Assembly (NCBI GenBank): GCA_001897375.1
Contig: MKSU01000015.1
Location: 1 to 64,000 of the forward strand
Reading direction: 5' to 3'
DNA: 64,000 bases
From: Sphingomonas sp. 67-36
GTDB taxonomy: Bacteria; Pseudomonadota; Alphaproteobacteria; Sphingomonadales; Sphingomonadaceae
Part shown: piece after piece, positions 38,298-47,455 of the stretch
Numbering within the stretch: position 1 is the stretch's first letter
How the letters are laid out: each line of letters starts with the position of its first letter
The notes under the pieces: model-generated
Told to the model about the DNA's origin: nothing
The model's input: the letters and a program-made list of their open reading frames with translations, nothing else
Databases searched by the model: none
Position numbers and translations under genes: made by a program

Positions 38298-39613
38298 TTG
38301 CTCCAGACAAGATCGTGCGCCGCGCGTGCGGCCGCGATCGAAAGATGGTCCTGATAACGGTCGGCGATCACCTGCACGCCGATCGGCAGCCCGCCCGCCC
38401 CGGTCGCCACCGGCACGCTGGTCGCGGGGAGGTTGGCGAAGGTGGCCAGCCCGGCCCAGGCGAACTGGGTGGCGAAGGACGTGTCCCGTCCGTCGATCTC
38501 CAGCCGGCGCTCGGTCAGCGGCGTATCGTCATGCGGGAAGGCGGTGGTGCCGAAGATCGGCGCGATCACCGCGTCGTAGCGGCCGAACAGCTCATGCCAC
38601 TGGCGGATGTTGCGCGCCTGATGATCGGCGAGGTCGAACCATTCGGCGAGGGTCGGCGTCCCGCGCACCGGATCGGGGGCGCCGCGCGTCATCGCGATGT
38701 TGAGCATGTGCATGTAATGGCGGTGCTGCGCCGACAGATCCGGCAGCAGGTCGCTCTCGCGATCCACCGTCGCGCCCGCAGCGGCGAAGGCCGCGCCGAC
38801 CTTCTCCAGCGCGGCGCGCATTTCCGCCGAGATGCTCGTTTCGGGATGATCGGCGAGGATCAGGATGCGCCATTCGTCCGGCTGGCGCGGGGCGGCGGGG
38901 CCGACCGGATGATCCGCCAATATGTCGAGCGCCGCCGCGAGATCGTCGGCATTCCGCGCCATCGGCCCGCACACGCTGAGCGCGACGCGTGCGCCGTCGG
39001 TGCCGGGGAAATGATGACCGGTGGTGGAGAGCAGGCCGAACGTCGGCTTCAGCCCCCACACGCCGTCGAACGCCGCCGGCGTGCGGATCGAGCCGCCGAT
39101 GTCGGAGCCGATCTCCAGCGGCACCATGCCCGATGCCAGCGCCACGCCGCTGCCACCCGACGAGCCGCCGGCCGAGCGGCCATGGTCGTGCGGGTTGTGC
39201 GTGCGGCCATAGATCGGGTTGTTCGACTGAACGTCCGCCAGCCCGACCGGCACGTTGGTCTTGCCCAGCACGATCGCGCCGGCGTTCTTCAGCCGCTGCA
39301 CCAGCACCGCGTCGCGCTTCGCCGTGAAGTCGCGATGCTCGGTGAAGCCCCAGGTGGTCTTGAGGCCGGCGAGGTCATAGCTTTCCTTCACCGTCATCGG
39401 CACGCCGAGCAGGGGAGCGTCGAACCCCTCCTTGATGCGCTGGTCGAGTTCGGCCGCCGCGTGGCGGGCGCGGGCGAAATCGCGCACCACCACCGCGTTG
39501 AGCGGCCCGTCGCGCGCCTCGATCCGGGCGATCGCCGCCTCGGTTTCGAGCAATGCGGTCGTCTCGCCCGCGCGGATCGCGGCGGCGGTTTCAAGGGCGG
39601 AGCGTTCGGTCAT
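38294..39613 (-). CDS. Amidase-signature family hydrolase
   Basis: 439 residues. Ser-cisSer-Lys triad: Lys in GVPMTVKESYDLAG, the glycine/serine-rich GRSAGGSSGGSGVALASGMV, and the nucleophile in GSDIGGSIRTPAAF. Hydrolyses an amide (or ester). Located between fadB-like and ACAD genes, it might release an acid from an amide-linked precursor for degradation, but it could equally act on an unrelated amide. Downstream ACAD overlaps its stop. Confidence 0.9.
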   Translation of the reverse strand: MTERSALETAAAIRAGETTALLETEAAIARIEARDGPLNAVVVRDFARARHAAAELDQRIKEGFDAPLLGVPMTVKESYDLAGLKTTWGFTEHRDFTAKRDAVLVQRLKNAGAIVLGKTNVPVGLADVQSNNPIYGRTHNPHDHGRSAGGSSGGSGVALASGMVPLEIGSDIGGSIRTPAAFDGVWGLKPTFGLLSTTGHHFPGTDGARVALSVCGPMARNADDLAAALDILADHPVGPAAPRQPDEWRILILADHPETSISAEMRAALEKVGAAFAAAGATVDRESDLLPDLSAQHRHYMHMLNIAMTRGAPDPVRGTPTLAEWFDLADHQARNIRQWHELFGRYDAVIAPIFGTTAFPHDDTPLTERRLEIDGRDTSFATQFAWAGLATFANLPATSVPVATGAGGLPIGVQVIADRYQDHLSIAAARAAHDLVWSK

Positions 39614-39632
39614 CGGGATACCTCACGAGGTT

Positions 39633-39660
39633 CGTCGTCCCCGCGCGGGCGGGGACGACG
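39633..39660. repeat. Short intergenic palindrome
   Basis: CGTCGTCCCCGC (39633-39644), loop GCGG, GCGGGGACGACG (39649-39660): a perfect 12-bp stem with the same architecture as the palindrome at 6431. It lies in the 54-bp gap between the FadB-like and amidase genes. Confidence 0.7.
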
Positions 39661-39667
39661 GCATTGG

Positions 39668-41695
39668 TCACTTCAACTGGCTGCCGCTCTCGGCCGCCGC
39701 CTTGAGGCTTTCGGCGACCTTGAAGCCATGCTTCTCCAGCCCCGCGACGACCTTCTTCAGCCCCTCGCTCTGCGCCCAGAACATTGGGCCGCCGCGATAG
39801 ACCGGCCAGCCGTAGCCGTAGATCCACACCACATCGATGTCCGACGCGCGCTGCGCCTTCTTCTCCTCGAGGATCAGCGCGCCTTCGTTGACCATCGTGT
39901 AGAGCGTGCGCTCGACGATCTCCTGATCGGTGATCTCGCGCTTCGGCAGGTTCGATTTCTGGCGGAATTCCTCGATGATCTCGGCGACGCGCGGGGAAGG
40001 GGTGGGGTTACGCTTCTCATCGTAATCGTAGAAGCCGGCCTGCTTCTTCTGCCCCCAGCGACCCTCGGCGCAGAGCGCGTCGCGGATCGTCTCGATCCGG
40101 TTCGGGTCGCGGTGCCAGCCGATGTCGACGCCCGCGAGATCGGACATCTGGAACGGCCCCATCGGCATCCCGAAATCGGTGTGCACCTTGTCTATCTGCT
40201 GCGGGGTGGCCCCTTCCATCAGCAGCTTGTTCGCCTCGATCTGGCGCGGGGCGAGCATCCGGTTGCCGATGAAGCCGTGACACACGCCCGCGACCACCGC
40301 GACCTTCCTGATCTTCTTGGCGAGCGCCATGACGGTGGCGAGCACGTCCTTCGCGGTCTTGTCGCCGCGCACCACCTCCAGCAATTTCATCACATTGGCG
40401 GGGGAGAAGAAATGCATCCCCACCACATCCTCCGGCCGGCCGGTGACGGCGGCGATCTCGTTGATGTCGAGATAGGAGGTGTTCGACGCGAGGATCGCGC
40501 CGGGCTTGGCGATCTTGTCGAGCTTGCCGAAGATGTCCTTCTTGACGTCCATATTCTCATAGACCGCCTCGATGATGAGATCGCAGTCCCCGAGGTCGTC
40601 GAGGCTGAGCGTGGGGGTGAGCAGCCCCATCGCCTTTTCCGGCGCGTCGGGTTTGATGCGGCCCTTGGCGGCGGACGCCTCGTAGTTCTTGCGCATCACG
40701 CCCACGCCGCGATCGAGCGCTTCCTGCTGCATCTCGACGATGGTGACGGGGATGCCCGCCGACAGGAAGTTCATGCTGATCCCGCCGCCCATCGTGCCGG
40801 CGCCGATCACGCCGACGCGATTGATCGGGCGGAGCGGCGTCTTCGGATCGACGTCGTCGATCTTGGCGGCCTGGCGTTCGGCGAAGAAGATGTGGCGCTG
40901 GGCGGCGGACTGCACGCCCGTCATCAGCTTCATGAACTCGTCGCGCTCGAACTTCATGCCCTCGTCGAAGGGAAGCTCGGTCGCGGCGACGGCGCAGCGG
41001 ATGTTCGCTTCCGGCGCATCGAAGCCGCGGAACTTCTTCGCATTGGCCTTGCGGAATTCGGCGACCGCTTCGGGATCGGGTTTCGCGTCCTTGTCGCGGA
41101 TGCGCGGGATCGGGCGCTTGCGGGCAATCTCGCGGGCAAAGGCGATCGCGTCCGCCTCGAGGCTGTCCTCGCCCACCACGCGATCGATCAGGCCGAGTTC
41201 CGCCGCCTTCTTCGCCGGCACCGGATCGCCGATCGCCAGCATCGGCAGCGACGCCTTCATACCGATCAGGCGCGGCAGGCGCTGCGTGCCGCCCGCGCCG
41301 GGGAGCAGGCCAAGCTTCACCTCCGGCGTGCCGATCATCGCGGAGGGCACCGCGACGCGATAGTGGCAGGCCAGCGCCGTCTCGCACCCGCCGCCCAGCG
41401 CGGTGCCGTGGATCGCCGCGACGATCGGCTTGGGCGAGGCGTCCATCATGTCGATCACCTCATGCAGCGAGGCGCCCATCGGCGGTTTGCCGAACTCGGT
41501 GATGTCCGCCCCCGCGAAGAAGGTGCGCCCGTCACAGCGCAGCACCATCGCGGCGATCGAGCCGTCGGCGATGCCTTCCTTCACGCCGGCCTCCAGCCCG
41601 TCGCGCACCGCCGCGCCGAGCGCGTTCACCGGCGGCGAGTTCGAGATGATGACGAGCACGTCGCCGTGGCGTTCGGTGCGGACGGGGGAAGTCAT
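39668..41695 (-). CDS. FadB/FadJ-like enoyl-CoA hydratase / 3-hydroxyacyl-CoA dehydrogenase fusion
   Basis: 675 residues. The N-terminal crotonase domain (1-200) has the oxyanion-hole segment [18 protein letters not shown] and the catalytic Glu in [20 protein letters not shown]. The NAD-binding dehydrogenase domain starts near 295 ([18 protein letters not shown]) with the catalytic His in [19 protein letters not shown] and GNRMLAP. A duplicated C-terminal domain follows. Together they hydrate enoyl-CoA and oxidise L-3-hydroxyacyl-CoA. No thiolase gene lies next to it. It follows the serine hydrolase gene by 36 bp. Confidence 0.93.
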   Translation of the reverse strand: MTSPVRTERHGDVLVIISNSPPVNALGAAVRDGLEAGVKEGIADGSIAAMVLRCDGRTFFAGADITEFGKPPMGASLHEVIDMMDASPKPIVAAIHGTALGGGCETALACHYRVAVPSAMIGTPEVKLGLLPGAGGTQRLPRLIGMKASLPMLAIGDPVPAKKAAELGLIDRVVGEDSLEADAIAFAREIARKRPIPRIRDKDAKPDPEAVAEFRKANAKKFRGFDAPEANIRCAVAATELPFDEGMKFERDEFMKLMTGVQSAAQRHIFFAERQAAKIDDVDPKTPLRPINRVGVIGAGTMGGGISMNFLSAGIPVTIVEMQQEALDRGVGVMRKNYEASAAKGRIKPDAPEKAMGLLTPTLSLDDLGDCDLIIEAVYENMDVKKDIFGKLDKIAKPGAILASNTSYLDINEIAAVTGRPEDVVGMHFFSPANVMKLLEVVRGDKTAKDVLATVMALAKKIRKVAVVAGVCHGFIGNRMLAPRQIEANKLLMEGATPQQIDKVHTDFGMPMGPFQMSDLAGVDIGWHRDPNRIETIRDALCAEGRWGQKKQAGFYDYDEKRNPTPSPRVAEIIEEFRQKSNLPKREITDQEIVERTLYTMVNEGALILEEKKAQRASDIDVVWIYGYGWPVYRGGPMFWAQSEGLKKVVAGLEKHGFKVAESLKAAAESGSQLK

Positions 41696-41731
41696 GTCGG
41701 GTTTCTCCAGTTGGTCGGTAAGGCGCGGCGA

Positions 41732-42955
41732 TCAGGCCAGCGCGGAATAGATCATCGTCTTCAGCTCGCGGCGCACCGGATAGAGCGACGAGGGCGACAA
41801 TTGCGTCATGAACACCATCGACAGCCGCTCGACCGGATCGACGAAGAAGGCGGTCGAGAACATGCCGCCCCAATAATATTCGCCCACCGATCCCGGCATC
41901 ATCGACCGCGCCACGTCGATCGTCACCGCAAAGCCCAGGCCGAAGCCGGTGCCGGCGTTCTGCGTCTCGCTGAACATCGAATCCGACATGGAGCTGAGGT
42001 CGGCATTGCCGGGCAGGTGGTTGACCGTCATCAGGTCGATCGTCTTGCGGCCGACGACGCGCGCGCCGTCCAGCTCGCCGCCATTGAGGCACATCTGGCA
42101 GAAGCGGTTGTAGTCGTGCGAGGTCGACACCAGCCCGCCGCCGCCGGAGACGAGCGTGAACGGCTTCGCCCACATGCTGTCGCTGGCGCGGTCGAACATC
42201 TGGTTGCCCTTGCCGGGCACGAAGGTCTGGCAATCGACCAGCCGGTCGAGCTTGTCGGCCGGCACGGTGAAGAAGGTGTCGTGCATCTTCAGCGGTTTGA
42301 AGATGCGTTCCTCAAAGAAGCGTTCCAGTGGCATCCCGGCGACTCGCTGGACGACGAGACCGAGCACGTCGGTCGCCACCGAATAGTTCCAGCGCGTGCC
42401 GGGCGAGAATTCCAGCGGCAACTCGCCCAGCGCGGCCACGAAGCTGTCGAGATCGTACTTGCCGTGCCAGTTCTCCAGCTTCAGCTCGCGATGCGCCGCG
42501 TCGATGTTCGAGCGGTTCTGGAACGAATAGGTGAAGCCCGCGGTGTGGCGCAGCAGGTCCACCATCCGCATCGGCTCGTCGGTCGGCTTCGTCACGAACG
42601 GCACGCCCGCGCCGCCGCCGGCATAGACGCCGACACCCTTCAGTTCGGGCAGGACATGGTGGACGGGCGTGTCGAGCGCGACCAGCGCCTCCTCCACCAA
42701 CATCATGAAGGCAAGCGAGGTGATCGGCTTGGTCATCGAGGCGATGCGGAACAGCGAGCCTTCGTCGATCTGCTTCTCCTTCCCTTCGCGCGCCGCGCCC
42801 TGCGAGGAGAAATGCACCACCTCGCCGTCGCGCGCGATCAACAGCTGGGCATGGGGGAACTTGCCCGAATCGAGGTATCGTTCCTTCAGCAGGCGATCGA
42901 TCGCGGCGAGCCGGCCGGGGTTGAAACCGTGTTTCTCTGGCCTGGCGATCTTCAT
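41732..42955 (-). CDS. Serine hydrolase of the beta-lactamase/class C esterase family
   Basis: 407 residues. The SxxK nucleophile motif is in FRIASMTKPITSLAFMM; the YxN-like element is in RWNYSVATDVLGLVV (YSV rather than YAN), and a third motif is less clear. No signal peptide, so probably a cytoplasmic esterase or lactonase-like hydrolase rather than a resistance enzyme. Start 42955 (MKIARPEKHGFN) has GGAG 8 nt upstream. It heads the minus-strand acyl-CoA run and is divergent from the ligase at 43071. Confidence 0.88.
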   Translation of the reverse strand: MKIARPEKHGFNPGRLAAIDRLLKERYLDSGKFPHAQLLIARDGEVVHFSSQGAAREGKEKQIDEGSLFRIASMTKPITSLAFMMLVEEALVALDTPVHHVLPELKGVGVYAGGGAGVPFVTKPTDEPMRMVDLLRHTAGFTYSFQNRSNIDAAHRELKLENWHGKYDLDSFVAALGELPLEFSPGTRWNYSVATDVLGLVVQRVAGMPLERFFEERIFKPLKMHDTFFTVPADKLDRLVDCQTFVPGKGNQMFDRASDSMWAKPFTLVSGGGGLVSTSHDYNRFCQMCLNGGELDGARVVGRKTIDLMTVNHLPGNADLSSMSDSMFSETQNAGTGFGLGFAVTIDVARSMMPGSVGEYYWGGMFSTAFFVDPVERLSMVFMTQLSPSSLYPVRRELKTMIYSALA

Positions 42956-43070
42956 GCCTGCTCCATACCCCTGTTTCAAATCGTCTTCACGCCCTATCGC
43001 TTGAGCGGCGCGGAAATCAATCCTAACCTCGACGATGACAAACCCGTTTTTCTAGTGAGAGAGGATCGTC

Positions 43071-44810
43071 GTGGAGAATCAATCGGCAGCGGGCAAGGCG
43101 TGGCCGGCGGTGTCGCTGGCAGAAGCAACGGCGATCCTTACCGCGCCCGGCACCCGTTTCGAAATGGAAACGGAGGAGATTCGCGGGATTCCGACGCGGG
43201 TGTGGAAGAACGTGCCGCCGCACATGGCGGCGCTCGTCCAGTTCTCGCGCACCCATGGCGATCGGCTCGCGACGATCTACGAGGAGGAGCGGGTCAGCTA
43301 CGAGGCGCAGTTCCGCGCGATCGCGGCGCTGGCGCACGATCTGCGCGCGCACGGCGTGGAGAAGGGCGACCGCGTGGCGATCGCGATGCGCAACCTGCCG
43401 GAATGGATCGTCGGCTTCTTCGCGGCGGCGGTGATTGGCGCGATCGTCGTGCCGCTCAACGCGTGGTGGACCGGCGACGAGCTGGCCTATGGCCTGAGCG
43501 ATTCGGGCGCGAAGGTGCTGATCGCGGACGATGAGCGGTGGGCGCGGATCGCGCCGCACCGCGCCGCCTTCCCGGCGCTCGCCCGCGTGCTGGTGAGCCG
43601 CGCGGCGACTTCGCCGGAAGCGCCCGCCGCGCGGCTGGAGGACGTGATCGGCGCGCCGCGCGACTGGGCGGGGCTGCTTGACCGCGACCTGCCGGAAACC
43701 GATCTCGCGCCCGACGACGACGTGTCGATCCTCTACACCAGCGGCACCACCGGCAATCCCAAGGGCGCGCTGGGCACGCATCGCAATTTCATGAGCAACA
43801 TCCTGTCGAGCGGCTTCGCGATGGCGCGCATGTTCGTGCGGCGCGGCGAGCCGCTGCCGGAGCCCGCGCCCAAGGTGGCGCTGACGGTGATCCCGCTGTT
43901 CCACGCCACCGCGCTCTCCGCCGGGCTGATGGGCGCGATGGCGGCGGGCAGCACCACCATCTACATGCGCAAGTTCGAGCCGCTGCGCGCGATGGAGGTC
44001 ATCGAGCGTGAGCGGGTCAATTCCACCGGCGGCGTGCCGACGATCGCCTGGCAATTGCTGGAGCATCCCGAGCGGCACCGCTTCGACCTCTCCAGCCTGG
44101 AGATGATGGCCTATGGCGGCGCGCCCTCCGCGCCGGAACTGGTGCGCAAGATCGCGAGCGACCTGAAGGCGCTTCCCGCCAACGGCTGGGGCATGACGGA
44201 AACCACCGCCACCGTCACCACGCACGGGGCGGAGGATTACCTCAACCGCCCGGAAAGCTGCGGCCCCCCGGTCGCGGTGGCCGACCTCAGGATCATGGAC
44301 GCGGACGGGACGCGGGAGCTGCCGGCCGGTCAGATCGGGGAATTGTGGGCGCGCGGGCCGATGATCGTGAAGGGTTATTGGAACAAGCCCGAGGCGACGG
44401 CGGCGACCTTCGTCGACGGCTGGGTGCGCACCGGCGATCTGGCGCGGCTGGACGAGGAGGGCTTCTGCTACATCGTCGACCGCGCCAAGGACATGCTGAT
44501 CCGGGGCGGGGAGAACATCTATTCGAGCGAGGTGGAGAACGCCCTCTACGACCACCCGGCGGTGACGGATTGCGCGGTGATCGGCATCCCTCACCGCACC
44601 CTGGGCGAGGAGCCGGCGGCGGTGGTACATCTCGCGCCCGGCGCCAGCGCGAGCGAGGCCGAGCTTCAGGCGTGGGTGCGCGAGCGGCTGGCGGCGTTCA
44701 AGGTGCCGGTGGCGATCCGCTTCACTGCCGAGACGCTGCCGCGCAACGCCAACGGCAAGATACTGAAGCGCGATCTCAAGACCTTGTTCGAGGATCGCGC
44801 GGCGGCCTGA
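43071..44810 (+). CDS. AMP-dependent acyl-CoA synthetase/ligase
   Basis: 579 residues, ANL superfamily, GTG start (43071) with GAGAGGA upstream. Motifs: ILYTSGTTGNPKGALG, NGWGMTETTATV, YWNKPEATAATFVDGWVRTG, DRAKDMLIRGGENIYSSEVE and the catalytic Lys in RNANGKILKRDL. Longer and distinct from the ligase at 17364. Divergent from the serine hydrolase (115-bp gap) that heads the catabolic run; it probably makes the acyl-CoA that the run degrades. Confidence 0.9.
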   Translation: MENQSAAGKAWPAVSLAEATAILTAPGTRFEMETEEIRGIPTRVWKNVPPHMAALVQFSRTHGDRLATIYEEERVSYEAQFRAIAALAHDLRAHGVEKGDRVAIAMRNLPEWIVGFFAAAVIGAIVVPLNAWWTGDELAYGLSDSGAKVLIADDERWARIAPHRAAFPALARVLVSRAATSPEAPAARLEDVIGAPRDWAGLLDRDLPETDLAPDDDVSILYTSGTTGNPKGALGTHRNFMSNILSSGFAMARMFVRRGEPLPEPAPKVALTVIPLFHATALSAGLMGAMAAGSTTIYMRKFEPLRAMEVIERERVNSTGGVPTIAWQLLEHPERHRFDLSSLEMMAYGGAPSAPELVRKIASDLKALPANGWGMTETTATVTTHGAEDYLNRPESCGPPVAVADLRIMDADGTRELPAGQIGELWARGPMIVKGYWNKPEATAATFVDGWVRTGDLARLDEEGFCYIVDRAKDMLIRGGENIYSSEVENALYDHPAVTDCAVIGIPHRTLGEEPAAVVHLAPGASASEAELQAWVRERLAAFKVPVAIRFTAETLPRNANGKILKRDLKTLFEDRAAA

Positions 44811-44824
44811 CCGTGGTGCGGAAC

Positions 44825-44842
44825 TGTTCCGATCGCGGAACA
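44825..44842. promoter_or_regulatory. Candidate operator palindrome before the Crp/Fnr gene
   Basis: TGTTCCG-ATCG-CGGAACA has perfect 7-bp arms. It lies 14 bp after the ligase stop and 20 bp before the regulator start, the right size for a Crp/Fnr-family dimer and suggestive of autoregulation. It differs from the consensus Crp (TGTGA) and Fnr (TTGAT) half-sites. Confidence 0.4.
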
Positions 44843-44861
44843 TTACGATTGCGTAGCAACG

Positions 44862-45617
44862 GTGCTGCGGATCGGAGAGCGGTGCTTGGATCGCACGAGG
44901 GATTTTCTGCGCGGGCGGCGGCGGTCGGAACTGACCGCCGAGGAAATGGCGGTGCTGGAGGCGGCGATTTCCGAGGTGGTGGTCGTGCCGCCGCGGCGGA
45001 TCATCGCCCATCGTGCCGATCGCCTGCACAACAGCACGTTGCTGATCGAGGGTTTCATCTGCCGCTACATGGATGCGCGCGACGGCTACCGGCAGCTCGT
45101 ATCCTATCAGGTGCCGGGCGATTTCGTCGATCTGCACGGCTATCCGACGCGGCATATCGACCATGACATCGCCACGCTGACCGAATCGCGGATCGCGCTG
45201 GTGCCGCATGAGCGGCTCGATGCGATCATGGCGACGATGCCGCATCTCGCCCGGCTGCTATGGTTCAGCACCCTGCTCGACGCCGCGCTGCATCGCGAAT
45301 GGATCTTCCGCATCGGGCGGCTCGACGCGGCGGGCAGGGTGGCGCACTTCCTGTGCGAGACCAACCTGCGCATGGCGGCTGTGGGTCGGGCGGTCGATGG
45401 ACGGTTCGCGCTGCCGCTGACCCAGCAGGACATGGGCGAGGCGTGCGGGCTGACGAGCGTGCACATCAACCGCACGCTACGGCGGTTGCGGGAGGATGGC
45501 GTGGTGGAGATTTCACGCGGTCACGCGCACGTGATGGACTTCGCGCGGCTGGCGCGGATCGGCGAGTTCGAGGCGGATTATCTGTATCTGGAGGACGGGC
45601 CGTGGCATGGTGGATGA
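44862..45617 (+). CDS. Crp/Fnr-family transcriptional regulator
   Basis: 251 residues from a GTG at 44862; a TTG at 44883 is an alternative. The cyclic-nucleotide-binding-like beta-roll spans about 20-130 (TLLIEGFICRYMDARDGYRQ, PGDFVDLHGYP), a dimerisation helix about 130-165, and the winged helix-turn-helix about 170-235 with LTQQDMGEACGLTSVHINRT and LRRLREDGVVEI. No N-terminal Cys cluster for an Fe-S centre, so not a classical Fnr. It is only 51 bp after the ligase and may regulate it. Confidence 0.88.
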   Translation: MLRIGERCLDRTRDFLRGRRRSELTAEEMAVLEAAISEVVVVPPRRIIAHRADRLHNSTLLIEGFICRYMDARDGYRQLVSYQVPGDFVDLHGYPTRHIDHDIATLTESRIALVPHERLDAIMATMPHLARLLWFSTLLDAALHREWIFRIGRLDAAGRVAHFLCETNLRMAAVGRAVDGRFALPLTQQDMGEACGLTSVHINRTLRRLREDGVVEISRGHAHVMDFARLARIGEFEADYLYLEDGPWHGG

Positions 45618-45668
45618 ATGCGGCCGGGGACGCTGGCGATGTTCCCGGTTTGTCGCTAGTGTCGCGCG

Positions 45669-46916
45669 ATGGCCGATCCCTCCGATGACCGCTCCGACGC
45701 CCCGCTGCCGCCGGAAGGAGCATTCGGCCTGCCGCTGACCGCTGGCGGGATCGAGGACGCGCGGATCGCGCTGCGCCGCGACCGGCTGCTCGCGGCGCTG
45801 ACCTTGCTGGCGGGGCTGGGCGTGGTGCTCGGCACGCCGTTCGCGCTGAAGGCGGGGGCGGAGTTCTTCCTGCCCACCACGGTCGCGCTGGTCGTCGGCA
45901 TCGCGCTGATCCCGATGCTGGAATGGCTGGAGCGGCGGCGCATCCCGTCGCCGCTGGCGGCGCTGATCTGCGTGCTGCTGTTCCTGATCGCGGCGAACAT
46001 CGTGGTGGCGGCGATCGTCTTTCCGGCGATCGACTTCTTCCGGCTGCTGCCCAAGCGAATCGGACGAATCCAGGAGAATCTCGCGCCGCTGCTCGATCTC
46101 TATTCGAACCTCGAGCATTACGCGAACCGCACGCTGCGCCAGATCGCCTCCACGCCGATCCGGCCGCTGCCGGCCGCCACCGTCACCCAGCCGCAATCGA
46201 TTCTCGAATTGGCGGCGAGTTCCGCGCCGGCGGCGATCATCCAGCTTTTCTACGCGGTGCTCGTCACCTTCTTCTTCCTCTCCGGCTGGACGCGGCTGCG
46301 TGAGCGGACGATCACCAGCCGCACCAGCTTCGGCGGGGCGATGGCCACCGCGCGGGTGATTCAGGATGTGGTGGATCACGTATCGTCCTATCTCGGCACG
46401 ATCACCGTCATCAACGTGGCACTGGGGCTGACCGTCGCGGGCATGCTGCACCTGCTGGGGATGCCCTCGCCGCTGATGTGGGGCGGGATCGTCGCGCTGC
46501 TGAACTACATCCCCTATTTCGGGCCGGTGGTGGCCGCGCTGCTGATCGCGATCGGCGCGCTGATGACCTTCGGCGACGTGTGGACCGCGCTCGCCGCGCC
46601 GGGGATGATGTATGGCTGCCACCTGATCGAGGCGAACGTGCTGACGCCGCTGATCGTCGGGCATCGCCTTACGATCAGCCCGATCCTGATTCTCGTCTCG
46701 ATCAGCTTCTGGGGCTGGATCTGGGGCACGCCGGGCGCGCTGCTCGCGGTGCCGCTGCTGGTCATCATCCAGACCGTGCTGGGCGCGGCGGGCAAGCCGG
46801 ACATCGCCGGATTCCTGTTCGAACACGGCACGCTGGTGCGGCAGGATCGCCGCCACGCGCGCCGATTCGAAAAAGGTTCGACAAGCCCGGTTGACAGCCC
46901 CGGATCGCCCGCCTAG
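45669..46916 (+). CDS. AI-2E family transporter
   Basis: 415 residues, polytopic membrane protein with about eight helices. The conserved C-terminal half is clear (LLGMPSPLMWGGIVALLNYI, PYFGPVVAALLIAIGALM, GTPGALLAVPLLVIIQTVLG). Members export autoinducer-like or other small molecules, or act as Na+/H+ antiporters; the substrate here is unknown. The last 30 residues are charged and cytoplasmic. It ends 24 bp before tRNA-Asp. Confidence 0.88.
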   Translation: MADPSDDRSDAPLPPEGAFGLPLTAGGIEDARIALRRDRLLAALTLLAGLGVVLGTPFALKAGAEFFLPTTVALVVGIALIPMLEWLERRRIPSPLAALICVLLFLIAANIVVAAIVFPAIDFFRLLPKRIGRIQENLAPLLDLYSNLEHYANRTLRQIASTPIRPLPAATVTQPQSILELAASSAPAAIIQLFYAVLVTFFFLSGWTRLRERTITSRTSFGGAMATARVIQDVVDHVSSYLGTITVINVALGLTVAGMLHLLGMPSPLMWGGIVALLNYIPYFGPVVAALLIAIGALMTFGDVWTALAAPGMMYGCHLIEANVLTPLIVGHRLTISPILILVSISFWGWIWGTPGALLAVPLLVIIQTVLGAAGKPDIAGFLFEHGTLVRQDRRHARRFEKGSTSPVDSPGSPA

Positions 46917-46939
46917 TTGGCGCGCCTCACGCTTTCCAA

Positions 46940-47016
<77 letters not shown>

Positions 47017-47039
47017 TTCCCTCAAGCGGAAAAGCGTCT

Positions 47040-47201
47040 TCACACAGCGGAAACGGGATTGACCGGCGCGGGATCGTCGATGGGCGGGGCCGGTTCCGGC
47101 ACGTCCACGTCCGGCCCCGGCGGCACGATCTCGGGCGGAGGCGGCGCCGGGGGTTCGGGCTGGCTCGGCTTGGGGACATCCGGCGGCGGCGTGGTGGCCA
47201 T
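47040..47201 (-). CDS. Small proline-rich protein (53 residues)
   Basis: Starts MATTPPPDVPKPSQPEPPAP and ends DDPAPVNPVSAV. About half the residues are proline, and the rest is mainly acidic residues and valine. AAAGGAA lies 7 nt before the ATG at 47201, supporting translation; the longer upstream frame is not credible. It has no hydrophobic segment and is probably intrinsically disordered. It sits antisense between two tRNA genes. Function unknown. Confidence 0.6.
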   Translation of the reverse strand: MATTPPPDVPKPSQPEPPAPPPPEIVPPGPDVDVPEPAPPIDDPAPVNPVSAV

Positions 47202-47309
47202 GACAATTCCTTTCCCCTGACGGAACGCGCCCGAGGAGAGAGGGTTGCCGGCGCGGCTTGCCGAAGCGGCGGCGGCGGTATAGAGGCGCGCACTTCGGCG
47301 GTGTCCCAT

Positions 47310-47394
47310 GCGGGCGTGGCGGAACTGGTAGACGCGCCGGATTTAGGTTCCGGTATCGCAAGATGTGGGGGTTCGAGTCCCTTCGCCCGCACCA
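47310..47394 (+). tRNA. tRNA-Leu (TAG)
   Basis: 85 nt with encoded CCA. Acceptor GCGGGCG/CGCCCGC, anticodon stem CCGGA/TCCGG with loop TTTAGGT (anticodon TAG at 47344-47346), a long variable arm as in type II tRNAs, and the T-loop GGTTCGAGTCC. It lies 61 bp upstream of tig. Confidence 0.97.
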
Positions 47395-47455
47395 GTCACC
47401 CGCACCTCGCGGGGCGGCACCTCCTTACGGATTCTTTCCTTTACGAAGGCTGACG

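Noticed and set aside
41732-42955. Beta-lactam resistance gene
   Set aside because: The SxxK motif is present, but there is no signal peptide and the other motifs and neighbours point to a cytoplasmic esterase-type hydrolase in an acyl-CoA operon.
38315-43534. A 1739-codon open frame on the plus strand
   Set aside because: It runs antisense to the ACAD, amidase, FadB-like and serine hydrolase genes. It is Arg/His/Asp-rich without domains, as expected from the complement of high-GC codons. Similar shadows at 3116-5332 and 43023-45245 were also dropped.
47202-47309. N-terminal extension of the small proline-rich protein
   Set aside because: The added residues have no resemblance to the rest, and a good ribosome binding site precedes the internal ATG at 47201.
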